Origin: Hyaloscypha bicolor E
Lineage: Eukaryota; Ascomycota; Leotiomycetes; Helotiales; Hyaloscyphaceae
Direction: 5' to 3'
Length of the DNA stretch: 64,000 nucleotides
NCBI RefSeq assembly: GCF_002865645.1
Contig: NW_020194619.1
Location: 558,001-622,000 of the forward strand
Below the pieces are notes generated by a model. That model searched no databases. It was given only the letters and a program-made list of their open reading frames with translations, and was not told the DNA's origin. Shown in pieces: positions 33,351-45,414 of this stretch. The translations under genes and the position numbers were made by a program. How positions within the stretch are numbered: position 1 is the first letter of the stretch; each line of letters opens with the position of its first letter.

Positions 33351-35609
33351 TCAGCCCATCCTATCATCCCAATCCAATGACATGTCCCAAAGCTTCTCGT
33401 CCCTCAATACTTTCGGTCCGTCATTCCATTTAGCCACAGCTGCTCTCAAGTCATGTCCCATGCTTGCGGGACCACTACCAATCACCCTTGTGCGAAATGC
33501 AGAACTTGAACGACTGTCTTTAAATTCGGAAACGATGTTACAAAGGGAAGGATGTTCGGAATTGGTGTAGGTAATGTTAAAGTCCAGCTCGTCAATCCGA
33601 CGCTCCCCGTTTGAAGCCTCCGATGCTGGTTTACTTGATACTCCAAGCAAGCACTTTTCTAAATTTTGAGCTGTGAACGTATCGTCCATTACTTGTGTGA
33701 CATATACATGGACTCGGAAATTGATGGCGCCCGAAGAAGCACGTCGTTTCAGTCCATCCAGCTCGCTTGCAATCCATTGCAGGTTGCTCTGTCGACGTAT
33801 GATCCAAACAAAGTCTACAGCGACTTCGGCAAAATCAGGCGCAGCTGTAGCAGCGAGCACAAGTGGCAGTGTAAGCGATACACCCGTTCCACCAGCGATG
33901 GCAAGAATATTCGTTGGTTGAGACTTCGAGGTAAGCAGGGCCGTCCCATAAGGGCCACAGAGTACGACTGGAGTTTGGTTCAAGGTAGGGACCCCTTCGG
34001 AAGTCGTCGATGTCTGAGTCGCCAACCTCTTGAGTCGGCTAGTTTCCCCTTTTCTGCAGCGGATGATGAAGTGATGCTGTCCTGGAACGGAAGCAACTGT
34101 GAACGGATGTGATTGCCATATTGTGAGGGCTGGAAAGGTCAAGAAGTAATGCTGACCAACCGCCCATGATTTGCGAGTGTCCTGCAATTTGAGACGGATC
34201 ACACCACCATCCTCGTCGTGGAAATAACGTAGGCTCAATTGAACACAGTGGAATCCGAATCCTAACATTTTTAATTAGTCTCATGATTCAAACGAACAAG
34301 TGGGAGGTTACAGACCCTTTGTACCCCCTCCATGTCCGCTATGTATCATGGCCGTTCGGAACAATCTTATTCCTCTATCCAGCCCAAAAATTCCAAGTGA
34401 TGCGATCATCCAACAAGCTAGATGGCTCCAATGCGCCCAGCATGCCCCAAGATAGAGTCCTACAGAACATTCAGTTGGTGCTGTTGTGAAATACAATTAT
34501 GAATATGTAGCGCTTTCCAGAGGAGGGGATATGAATGAGCAGAACTTACCGGCAACAACATAATGGGCCTTTCTGAAAACCTCGTACCCTGTAAGCGCAA
34601 TGGCCCATCTCAAACTGAAAATATACAGAAATGTGATGAAAAATATGGCAACGCAGCCCCAGACAATATAGGTCTCATTGATGAAATTTTTGAATGTGGT
34701 AGGCTGGGGTTGGTAGAAACGGCCTTCGATGAGTGTCCATCCCAGCGTGTGGAGGAAAGACTGAATGAGAATGATTCGCCCTAACCAGCGGTGCAGAAAG
34801 TTGAAGGATTGATACGGAATGCCAGTGATGAGAGTGAGAATAGACTCTCGAGATGATAAGGCTATGGTCAAAGGAGTCAAAGCATAAGCAAGTGCCCCAA
34901 CACGATCAGCGAAACCTCCAAGCCTAGTTCGAGTATTGTGTAGAGTCGAGTTCTTGACTGGGGTAATCCACGTCTTGTAAACTATTCCTACAAAGCTATC
35001 TAGGTGTCAGTCGTAACCATTGTACGAACTTAATGTTCAAGAAAGAGGAAATTAATATCTCAGATACTTACGAAAATATCAAAAGGTAACCTAGCAAGAT
35101 CGCGAGAACGAGAAGTTGCAGTCTGGTAACATTTCCAAAGAAAGCAACGAACGCTTCGGGCAAAATCCACTTTCTGAATGTAGCTCGAACTGCTCTCCAA
35201 GACCTGTAATGTAGGCTGGCTGGCCGGCGAATGATTTGATCCCCATGCCCATCTTGCGTCTTCTTCCAGCTGGGCCACGGCTCTGAAACACGGAGAGCGA
35301 AAATAACTATCAACGTGAAGCCAATAGCCGCCCAAAGAATGAAGGTATAAAGCATGGAGACATCGTGCATCCAGTACACGGAATCCTAGGTAACGGTGAA
35401 GTCAGCAATTGCTCAACACAGATTGTTTCGAGAGAACTGGGACAATGTAATGTAGAGAAATTATTCATGGCCCCCCCAGCACTTACCAAGTATTCACAAG
35501 ACCCAACATCATTAGTACAAGGGAGAACTCGATTGACATATCCCCAATGCGGCTCCAGAAGAGAGGTATTAGATGCTTCTTGAATGTGTCGCTGGATAAC
35601 TGAAAGCAT
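33351..35609 (-). CDS. Ferric reductase-like transmembrane metalloreductase (FRE family), copy 2
   Basis: Five exons run from the ATG at 35609 (exon 1 35487-35609, exon 2 35072-35385, exon 3 about 34552-35006, exon 4 about 34318-34495, exon 5 33351-34269). Membrane helices include ILWAAIGFTLIVIFAL and LQLLVLAILLGYLLIF. The haem-histidine region is FNFLHRWLGRIILIQSFLH plus RKAHYVVA and CWAHWSHLA. The FAD motif is QSHPFTVASVPG, and NADPH binding is by LAIAGGTGVSLTLP and a C-terminal VIGSGPASMGHDL. It has a short extracellular N-terminus with two cysteines (LPCTNDVGSCEYL), unlike copy 1, and differs from copy 1 throughout. It is therefore an old paralogue or a separate subfamily, not a recent duplicate. 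I found no ATCWGATAA pair in its upstream region. Confidence 0.85.
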
Positions 35610-38600
35610 ATTTGCTGAACTTTTGGTGATACGCTTTCTTGACAGAAAAGACTGGTGAAGGAAGGAAAATGGTTGAAGTCCTGCGGGAAACGTACCCCGA
35701 AAAATATCTTACCCTAGAACGCTTTCTTGGCCAAGGTCGCAAATTTTCTAGCGTGAGCATGTTTGATAGATTGTTGGTATCTCTGACAGCGTCTCCGTAG
35801 CACTCTTAAGGTCTCCAAAGTATGCGAAACTTTGGACAAGCAGTCGGGAAGCATGTCTGCATTGCCAAGGCACGAAATCCACATTTTGATCCACTGCAAA
35901 GCCCCAAACATGCTCAAACCCCCTCAATCTATATGTCCAGATCTAGAAGCCTATTAGGATGCTCACTCGCTGGGAATGCCAGAGTATTTCTGGATGAGCT
36001 CCAGAGACCCATTTGAAAGACTCTTGCTCGTTGTCTCACGTGAAAATAGAATGCATTGCACTTTCACGTTGAACCTACGCACTAAGGTTATTGTACCGCG
36101 TTTCTACCCCGCTTGCCAACTGAAAGTTAATTCATTATTGGTTGCTTGTGGCCGAAGGAGGAAATCAGTTCCGTCACTTTAGAGAAGCTCCTTCAAGGCG
36201 GCGTCGGAATCGGCCAGTTCCTCTTCGCTTTAGCTTGCGCGGGTCCTCCCTCCGGATCGGAGCACCCGTGAATAGCCCGAAGCATTGTGGGGTTCTCGAG
36301 AATCCCTACCTAGAGATAGATAGATGGGATATCCTATCTTTGCAGTCGATGATCCCAGCCAGCTACGGAAGCAAGGAAAGTTCTGGCAAGATCTCAACTT
36401 TGGAATATGTGGCAGATGATGTTCACAGGGAAATGAGGTGGCAGCGGATTCGTTGCGGGGGTGCCTCCGCAATCTGGGCCACAACGCTTGCTGAACCACC
36501 TCAAGCCCCTGATCTCGACCACATATTCAACGAAATCGTCAACCTCAATTCTCAGTTTTCACGACAGCATAAAGCTTTGTCGATTACTCGTAGGACAATA
36601 CCCTCGGCGAAAGAACTAGCTGTAGAAGGAGCGGAGAGAGGTGTCTGGCGTCACCGACTCATCGGCTCACAGGCGACATCATCGGACGGTAGCAGCTTAA
36701 CAAGATGTCGTACAAGCATCCAAAGAGACCGGTAATCCTCAAAAAAAAAAAAAAAAAAAACCTTTCATGGCATCTGAGGGAGCTGACAGTCTCTAGGCGT
36801 GACAGCTCCTGGCCTTCTCGACTTTGAGGGGGAACAGGCTCTGATTTGCTCGTCTTCCCACCCCACCCATTGGACGTAATCATCAACAAGACGAATAAAG
36901 CTAACTGTTAGGACCGAAAGGACCCCTCCCTCAATTGCCTTTGAAGGCGATTCGAACTGGAAACAGAATGCCCTGGTTGATTCTCCCTGCTTCTCACCCG
37001 GCCACAAAACCTGCTCCCGATAGCCATTGGACCTCATGGCAATACTATCAATGACACAGGGGACGCAAGAGGAGCTGTCTAGTCTTTGAAAGTTTGTATA
37101 CGGAGGTCTGTACTGTAAAGATGATCAAATTTGAGTTCGAACAATTCTGACCACTTCTTGTCCAGATCCTTGCATTCCTAGGACTCGTCAGTATCCGCGA
37201 CCATCAACACGAGCAACTCAACAAATTCTTGAAAGCCATCGAACTATCTCTTGACAGGTCTGTAAAATTGTATCTTCTCGGAAAGGGAGTGCGTGCTGAC
37301 GATTCTGATAGCTTATTTCTCACTACGCGTAACCTTCAGCATCGGCGCATCCTTGGTTGTGCCCACGACAGTGGACCGTCTACGAACAAGGCAAACAAAG
37401 CGAAATATGGCAAAGGGAAATACATCATAGCCATTGACGACGCTTCTGTAAACCAACACGGGCATTGAGAATCGTGAATAAAGGCGAACAGCATGAGTGA
37501 GTCGTGAAACATCTGTCATTTCCCATACCGAGTGACTACTAGGGCAGGCCAAGTTTGCGACTTCTTATCGTGTACACCTTCTATCCAGCTGGTTCGCAAG
37601 CTGGGACTTGACGAGACTTCATCTACATCTCGCCACAATATTCCACTAGTCTCTCTGTTGCGGCTCAGAGGATACGCCTTCGCAGCTTCATAAGCCGCCA
37701 GCAAGCGACACACCACGAAGCACTTGGCAAGAATTATCTCAAGAATAGGGGAGTCTTGCTTGGGTATCACTCGAAACGGTGCAATCAGGTACACTTAAGT
37801 GCGCGATGTCAACACCTGAGCTTTCTACCAAAGCTCCTGTCTTGCTTCGATGACCGATTCATCTACAAAGCTCAACCGCCTCCAGATGCCATGGACATAT
37901 TCCAGAGATCTACCAGAGAGCAGTGATATTTATTATATTGATTTTTGAAGCCAAGAGATGATGCTATCCGGTACGCTGTTTAGCTCGGACCTTCCTGCTT
38001 ATGGGGTTTGCCAATCGTAGACCACTCTCAAGACCAAGGAACCTAAACCTCAACATACTATACTACCTATCGTCAACGAATTGTTGAAACTATTCAACCA
38101 TTCAGTCTGCCCGGGTGGGAACATCTATTGGAAAACCCGCTCTCCAAGAGGCTGATAACTGCGCAGTAAAGGTCTATTCAGAACGGAACCAGCTAAGTTG
38201 GGCCCTCTTCGCCTTTGCTCAACATGCAAGGCTACTTTCTAATCTGCTTTTATCCAGGTAAATCTTGGAAGAATGCAGAACATGAGCCCGTCGCTATCGA
38301 GCCAAAACCACCTTCTGCTCGCACCCCGCGCGATCCTCAGGCTTTGACCAGACGTCTTTGGAAAGGACCTCAATTCCAAGTCAACCGATTTGTTGTACTT
38401 TCCCAGAAATTCCTGACATGGAAATAATCCTCTGACATGGAGTGAGTCGCAACAAAAAATGAGCAGGTATACGAGAATATCATCCCTCATGGCGTAGACT
38501 TGAAGAAGGAAGGCCACGATCTTCAACTGATCTACGTGCTTGAAACAACGTGCTTGCCTTATACAGTGTCTTCGGTGACTTTCTATACTCTTCCTCTGTG

Positions 38601-40460
38601 CAAATGAGTATTTGTGGCTCATCCTTGAATGATATATTTTCTTGAATTGCCACTTCTATCTTCTATAGCAAACGAGTAGGTCACAACGTTTGAGAGATAT
38701 ATATTTCTTTTCAAAAGCTCCTTTATGGGGAATACGTTGAAGAAAATGCGAGGAGTTGTGACAGACCTTATCCGTGCACTCCCATACTCTTCCCTTACGT
38801 TAATCATGTTCTCAAATCAAGTCTCTTTGGTATATATAATAGAAGGAGATGGATGTGTGCTGGGAAGATGGCTTTATCCTGAATATCGAGCTGACAAATT
38901 CCAGGTCACAGTTTCCGCCGCACTCCACGCCTTCTCCGGCATCAGATTCAATTTCAGCTTCCGCTTCGAATCTTCGGATCAACCTCCAAGTCTAGTGGCA
39001 GAGGTGTTCAGCTTCGCACCCGACATAGCCCCCGCTCTCTTCAGTCATTCCGCTGCCTTTCTCAGTCCCATGGAAACCGGCTAGTGAGTGACCCGAGCTC
39101 TCTGTCAGCAAAGCATTCGGCAAAATACGGAGTGGTTGCCATGTTTCTGCAATTCACATTTTCAAAGGATCTTCGCTTCGACAACAGTTCCCAAGCCCAC
39201 CACTTTCACACCGTTCACCCTTCAGTGTCCTTAAGCCATACCAAATCTCCTAGATATCAGCACTGTTGTTTCTGGTCTTTCTTGGCTCAAGATTACTAAA
39301 CTTGTTCTACAAGAATTTGCATTGTCAATGCTTTAGTCTTTGCAGCCCAGCTTACTTTTCTTCAAAACGATCCCCGCTCACTTTCCTGGTTGCGGTCCCG
39401 CTCACCTATCCTTCTGTTCTCTTTAGCAATCATCTATCTGGCTCTGTGGAGCTTTTGCAAAGCTAGTGAATCACAGGTGGACAAGGCTGCCCGCTGTAAG
39501 TCCAAATCCGGCACTTGGCAAGAACAATTCAAGCTTGCTCTGCGGCGCACACCCGGCAAAGGTTCATCTGATTGCATTCCATTCTAGGTGAATTCCCGAA
39601 TCGCACGAGTAGGCAGTGGACGAGGCTGCGAGCCACGACCATAAATCTGGACTTCGCTTCGGGTTCTCGCACATTTTCTTTCTTTCGAACCAACACCACA
39701 ATACAACACAACACCCCTTCCCTTTCGACAACAACCTTCCTCCGCACCCACCAGGTTGCATGAGCTTTAGATACGATAGTTTTACGAGTCTTTTGCCAAT
39801 ATTTATCTCGAGCTGCTGTGCAGCGCATACAAGACCGTAAGTGCCTTCCCTCGAGGCAAAAATTTCAGTCTCCCTCGAAGGAGGTCGACTCTTCCCCCAA
39901 CTCTTCCTTCCACTCCAACTCAAGAGCCTTCGCGAAAGCGCCAGCTCTGTTACCTCCATCTAGAATGTAAACTCTACTGTCTTGCACGGCTTTAGGATTT
40001 ACGTTGCTGAGGTCCTCATGGTCACGTCTCGCTCAGTCGGTCGGGGCGGCGTTGCCTTCTCACTCTATCTCACCACTCCTCCCTCAACTCCCTGCGACTC
40101 AAAGGGACTTGAGTTTCTACAAGAGTAGATTTATGAGCTTCTGCAAAAGCAGGATAGTTTGTTACCTCTCTTGGGCATGTACAGTCTACTGTTCTGCACA
40201 ATTTTGGGTTCCTGCCGTCATTGCATTGCTATTGCTGTCACTTTCCCCTTATTATTGATGCTTTGCTCACCTTACCCCTATGGCGAGTCGCCGTCACCGG
40301 TGCAGTTAGATTTCGAAGCTGGAACTTGCAAGAGCTTGACTTTCCAATCTTCTGCTAAAGTGTTGGCTTGTTGGCTTGTTGGCTGACCGACCCCTTTTCC
40401 TTTGTTTACTTTCTCCTCCCCTGCTGCACGACACACCCACCAAAAAATTGAGTCTTGCTA
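35610..40460. other. Gene-poor 4.9-kb interval
   Basis: No frame on either strand shows a family motif. The longest (36142-36735 plus) lacks an early ATG and resembles nothing I know. A run of 20 A residues is at 36741-36760. From about 39300 to 40450 the plus strand is CT-rich with repeated short motifs (e.g. GGCTTGTTGGCTTG near 40365), typical of a long fungal promoter and 5' leader for the following plus-strand gene. Confidence 0.45.
36741..36760 (+). repeat. A20 homopolymer tract
   Basis: Twenty consecutive A residues lie shortly after the stop codon (36733-36735) of an unassigned plus-strand open frame. It may be a simple poly(dA) tract or the tail of a retro-inserted sequence; no flanking target duplication was found by eye. 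Confidence 0.6.
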
Positions 40461-40804
40461 ATGGACAAAATTCTAGGATCTGCTAAAGCATCCAAAGGAA
40501 TCTCGCTCACAACAAACAACCCGTAAGTTCATCTTCCGCTCGTTTTGTTGGTCTCTGTGTGTTTTCAAAGCTAATAGCTGTCACGTGCAGGAACCCATCA
40601 AACGCTGCAGCAAACCGGCCTCGCGAGACACGCCTGTCCAACCAGAACATTGCAAACAAACGGCCCTTAGGCAGACGAGCCGTACATAAACCTGTCAGGT
40701 TTGATACCGACCATTGTAAGGCCCTTTCCATCTCGATTTGTATGTCAGGTTTGGCTAATCTGGATTTGTCGCAAACAGTATCTTCCAAAAAAAAGTCTTT
40801 ATAG
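40461..40804 (+). CDS. Small spliced ORF upstream of the CCCH gene (uORF or small basic protein)
   Basis: An ATG at 40461 opens a frame that stays open across two well-formed introns: exons 40461-40522, 40591-40715 and 40779-40804. It encodes 70 residues rich in Lys, Arg and Asn (KRPLGRRAVHKPVRF near the middle) and ends SSKKKSL. The stop is 106 bases before the CCCH protein ATG at 40910, with no room for a separate promoter, so the exons probably belong to the same mRNA leader. The peptide could be a translated upstream ORF or a fortuitous frame in a spliced 5' UTR. No family is recognised. Confidence 0.4.
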
Positions 40805-40909
40805 ACTTCAAAAACACTACTAGATAGCTTGTTCGTGCCACCTCCTTTTTCTCCTCCTGACTGTTCATTTCTCCGATTTTATCTATTTCATCTCTTATTG
40901 GGCATAATC

Positions 40910-42567
40910 ATGTCAACCAACGGGATTTCTTTTGCTTCGCCTCCACTTTCTCCTGGTTCTCCGACCAATACTTCAGCTTATACCGGATCTCGAGACACTG
41001 AGATGATATGCCTGCTAACTTCTATTGAAGACGAAAATCCGAGGTCCAGATCCTCCTCACCCAAAAGATCGAGGATGTCCTACCAACCTTGTCGGGACCG
41101 TGGTGAACGACAAGGTTCGGCTCGTCCGAGCAACGATACGAGTGGCCGCTCATCGGTAGCCCCAGGCACGATGACTTATAGTCAGGAGACTCCAAGCATG
41201 ACCAGCACTTACCATAACGCCCCTGGCCAGTATGGTGCCCCGTATGGCGGTCAGTACGGCGGTCAGTATGCTGCCCAAACCGGTTATCAGCAGGGTTCAC
41301 AATTCGGTTCTCAGTATGGTGGCCACTTTCAAGAACCGTACGATCCTCGCGCACCAGAGATGGCCAGCTACGGTCCTTCTCAGCCTCGCCCCCGCAGCAA
41401 CTCGGAGATGACCGGCGGGGGTTCAGTTCCCTTGAGCTCCGTTGTGCCCGGCAACACATATCCCACTCGGGAGCAGCTCGAAGTCGCCTACGCCTACGGT
41501 ATCCAGCGTGAGGATGGTTCTTATACTCGTCTAATCCGTGCGGATGAGGTGAATGACATTCAAAATGTCCCTCGAGGTCAAGGTCCAGAGGGCTTGATTA
41601 TCCTCCCATCTCCTCGTCAGGCCGACCCGTCGCATCGCGTTGGCCCCGAGCCCATGATCCCGAGCTCCGTAAGTCCTATCGTTTTTCACTTCGAGTAAAT
41701 GGAGATGAGCTCACAATCAATAGGTTATCAATGCATTGCCAGCCAATCGTCCTCGGGGCGCCCACGCCTCTAGCCCGAGTTGCCATGATCCGAACGATGC
41801 CACCCAGGTGAGGGCAAATACACCTTGCTGCATTCTTTGCACTATCTACGTTAACATAACACGTAATTACTGACCACTTCCAGGCACAGATTGATGCCAT
41901 CGTAGCTGCCCACCCTACTGGTCCAGTTGCCCCGATGGCTCAGCACACTCCGCACCCTCAGCACCCTCAACACCCTCCGCATCCTCAATTTCCTCACCGC
42001 CCACGTCGTGAGAAGATATACTGCGACAAGTGGATCCACGAGGGCACGTGTGCGTTCACCCAGATGGGGTGCAAGTATCGCCACGAGATGCCAATGGATC
42101 GTGAGACTCAACTCTCCCTAGGTTTGAACCACGGTCTCCCTAATTGGTACCGACGGGAGTACGGCGTCAACATACAATCACCACTTGCTCCACCTGCTCT
42201 TCCTGGCCCGTCTACCAATCGTTTGAATGGCCCATGGCGTCGCTTGGAGGCCGCTCAGGCCGACCCCGGATATGCAGCTACGGTCTCGCCTTCTCCGGGA
42301 CCAAGCATGCGAACAACAGTTCCTAACACTCGTAAGCCCATCTGCAGCCACATCAATGACTTTCTTGCTAACAATTCCTCAGCGATTATGCGAGGTGGAT
42401 ACGGACCTATCGCTCCCCCTCCCGGTCAGAGTGGACATTCATTCTCGCATACAAACCCCTTTGCCTCTCTAAAGATTGAGGAGGGCGAGGAAGAAGATGA
42501 TGACCAAGTCACATATCGTGGACGTGGCGGTCCTCCAGGCCCTACCCAAAATCCCCATCAACAATGA
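40910..42567 (+). CDS. CCCH (C-x8-C-x6-C-x3-H) zinc-finger protein with QG/Y-rich low-complexity region
   Basis: Exons 40910-41668, 41724-41807, 41884-42331 and 42383-42567 give about 491 residues. The N-terminal half is disordered, with a Gln/Gly/Tyr-rich tract (residues about 100-145, repeats of QYGG) that resembles prion-like RNA-binding regions. A His/Pro stretch precedes a single CCCH finger whose ligands are YC, TC, GC and the H of KYRH. After it comes LGLNHGLPNWYRREYG, a block shared by fungal CCCH proteins of unknown role. An RNA-binding or mRNA-turnover function is inferred from the finger only. The last intron (42332-42382) is 51 nt and has no stop, so its retention would merely add 17 residues. 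Confidence 0.78.
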
Positions 42568-43321
42568 ATCGACCCTGAAGATCGAAGCTGCAAGTAGCTC
42601 GACTTTGCATAGCTCTTTTGTCTGGATGAAAGCGCTCTGTACTGACATAGCCGCCACATCTCCTTCACTGTCGCCCGTCGCCCGTCGCCCGTCGCCCTTC
42701 TTTGCAGCTGGCCTGGTATCTAAGATATCTGCCTCTCTCTGCATTCATTACGACTTTCTTTTCAATTATGCATTGCAACTTCCATTACAACGACATGACT
42801 CATGATTCATGACTTTCAGACCATGGATATCAAATATGTCGCTTCACAACGTTCGACCTTGATGGTCGCCGTTATCCCGCACAAATTGTTCCTTCAGCGG
42901 CGAAAATCTCTGCTTCTTTCTTTTTTTCCTTACAAAAAAAACTGGTGTTTGTTTCATTTGTTTGCCCATTCTCATAAGCATTGCCGGCGTTCACACGATT
43001 GGTCTGGTTGGAGAAGATTTGGCGTCACTCTTGGGTGCTTGCTTGCTTTTGTGCTTTGCAGATACGCTCGATTGGGTGTGCCATTTTTTCGCCTTGGTGG
43101 ATAATAGACTGCATGATGGTGTGGCGTTTTTAGATGGCTTTGCTGCATATTTTCAGGGCGTTTTTCGAGAGAGAATTTTCATGACCCTAGCGGTCTTTCA
43201 TGCGGTCCTCTTTGACTGGTTGTCCTCTTGATCATAAAGATCCTTGGACCAGCGAACTAAAAAGGTGATAGAGGTATGAAAAGAGTGAAGTTTCCTAGCA
43301 TTTGTGCATTGCTGTGATGTG
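42568..43321. other. Intergenic between convergent CCCH and dihydroorotase genes
   Basis: It holds both 3' ends. A microsatellite of four CGTCGCCC-like octamers lies at about 42668-42700. A 90-codon frame at 42962-43231 shows no recognisable feature. Confidence 0.45.
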
Positions 43322-44939
43322 CTACTTCCATTCAATGCTCCAAGTGCTCTGCCCTCTCCGAAAAGGAACAACCTCAACTCCCACCCCAGTAACCGATTCT
43401 TGAATAACCTCACCTCCCTTCCTCAACACAATCTTCTCATTACTGCTATCACTAATCCCATAGAAGTTCCTCCCATAGCCGCCCAGAAAGCCCGTCAGAA
43501 TCTCCTCCGTCACCTCTTCTTCCGTGATGACCTTCCGCTCAATAGCTTGCTCCAGAGCTCCAAGCACAAGCTGCGTGGTGTATGGCTGCGTAAAGACCCC
43601 TGCTGCTGTCTTTCCTCGTCCACCTTTCTTTGCTGTCATATCGTGTGGTGCTGTCATCGAATTAGTATGGAGTTTTGCTGAATTTTTGAAGAGAGCTCAG
43701 GAGCTGAGAAGCCCGGCTCGAGAGAGAGGAATGCGTATGCCGGCTCCCGTAAAGCTCCAAAGCTCTCAGCTTCTACAGAAGAAAACAGCAATTCGTTATG
43801 GAGTAAGCTTACCACTGTCGCTGCCGAAGAAGAATTTGCCGGTGCCACTGACTGCAGCTAGGATGAGCGCTTCTCTGTCACTTGGCCACTTGGCCACTGG
43901 TTTGCTTCGTGGGGTCAGCTTGCTCTTGAACGGAGGAACATGACGGTTTTCGATGCGAGGATCTGAGAGAGATGTGCGAGGGCTATGGGAGGGACATACC
44001 AGTAGCAGAATGGATCATCTGCCCAATCATCGACTACGAGGTATAGATGGTGTGCTGTGATAGTTCCAACAACGTTAGGGCCGCATTCATTGACTGCTTC
44101 TACAGCTTCACGGGTCGTGCAATGTTCCAAGACAATTTTGAGCTATGAAGATCGAAGTCAGAAATCTTTCTCTCAGTGGACAGAAGCTGTCCTTATTCGA
44201 AGGGGTGGCAATTAACCTTGGGAAATTGGGCATGCAGGCTCTTGAGCGTCGGGAGAAAGGATGACTCCGCTGGATACAATTAGCATGGAGCGTTTTTGAA
44301 TGTCAAGAGAGAACCCAGGAGCTCAAATCCAAGCTCCCAAGACGAGGATGCATGAAGTTCCTGTGAAGTGCACGAGCTCTGAGATCTCGGAGAAGAAAAC
44401 AGCAACATGTTATGAGATAGGCCTTACCATTGAGAATCGTAATGTTCTTTCCATGGTCACTAGGACACTCTCCATGCAAATTCAGAACCATGCCACATTG
44501 TTCCATCGCCCGAAACACAGGATAAAAAACTTCATAGTCAAGAACCCCAGAACTCGAGTTGGTCGTGACACCAGCAGGATACGACTTGATTCCCACGATT
44601 CCTTGAGCCTTCGCTCCCTTGACGACTGCTGGAGTAATCTTCTCATGAAGATACAACGTCATCAGATAGTTGATACTTGGATCCTCTTGTTGCAGGCGTT
44701 GCTTATACGCCATAGCATCAGAGGCCGAAGTGAGAGGTGGGACCAAGTTCGGCATGGCCTGAATCTCAGAATCAGAATCATCTGTGAGAGGCCATGATCA
44801 GCGAGCTTACATAAACAGTATTGACGCCTCCCCGTCTAACCGTAGGAACGACTGCTTTCATGAGAGGCCCATCCCTCAGGTGGACATGAAAGTCCGCTGA
44901 AGCGGGTAGCTCCAGGCCATCGAACTTGGAGAGCGGCAT
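43322..44939 (-). CDS. URA4: Dihydroorotase (pyrimidine biosynthesis)
   Basis: It cyclises carbamoyl-aspartate to dihydroorotate, the third step of UMP synthesis. The start is the ATG at 44939 ([20 protein letters not shown]); the frame is open further upstream but that part has no ATG. Six exons give about 360 residues, as for yeast Ura4. Metal-site residues are visible: HVHLRDG, the carboxylated Lys in [22 protein letters not shown] and the catalytic Asp in GSDSAPH. The intron in that last block uses donor G|GTAAGC near 43812 and acceptor GACAG near 43644, restoring GSDSAPHDM. A further small exon supplies [18 protein letters not shown]. It is a class II (monofunctional, E. coli PyrC-like) enzyme, separate from the CAD-like Ura2. 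Confidence 0.93.
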
Positions 44940-45414
44940 GGCTTGCAATTGTTGTGTCTGATGAACCTCGTCAATGACTTTCAATCTTGTGCAGGTGATT
45001 CCACTCACAAGGAAAGAACCCGAGTTCTTCTGTTTTGCTTGCTCTGACTTTGGAAAAGGTTTTGGAAACGGACTGAAATCGCCAAGGATTTTTAGTGGGA
45101 TGGGAGAGCTGGAGCTGAGTCAGCAGCAGCTTTCGCTTCCAGACTGTGAAAATAGGGGCCCAGCAAGAACTTTGCGGTTTGCATTTGCCAAGATCTAAAC
45201 ACACCAAAAGAACTTGTCACAAAGAAGATTCGATGATTAAATATGGACCGAGAGTCAACGGCAATCCAATTCATTACTCCAAACGCGCTGTCTAATCCAA
45301 ACCGCAACCCGTTATTTTTCCCTCGCTTCTCCATAACGCCTCACGAGCCCTGTCAAAGATTCAAGAATGTGTATCGCTAAACAAGCAAAATGATCATCAT
45401 CACCTGTCACTCAG
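44940..45414. other. Intergenic, dihydroorotase leader and 3' flank of OSH3
   Basis: It contains an open frame in phase with dihydroorotase, from about 45008, without an ATG, probably leader sequence. No other feature is seen. Confidence 0.4.

Noticed and set aside
36142..36735. Possible 197-codon gene on the plus strand
   Set aside because: No ATG near its start, no family motif and no splice-supported extension; kept only as an observation with the A20 tract.
39470..39660. Approximate direct repeat (GTGGACAAGGCTGC / GTGGACGAGGCTGC) 140 bp apart
   Set aside because: Similarity fades outside a short core; not convincing as a duplicated element.
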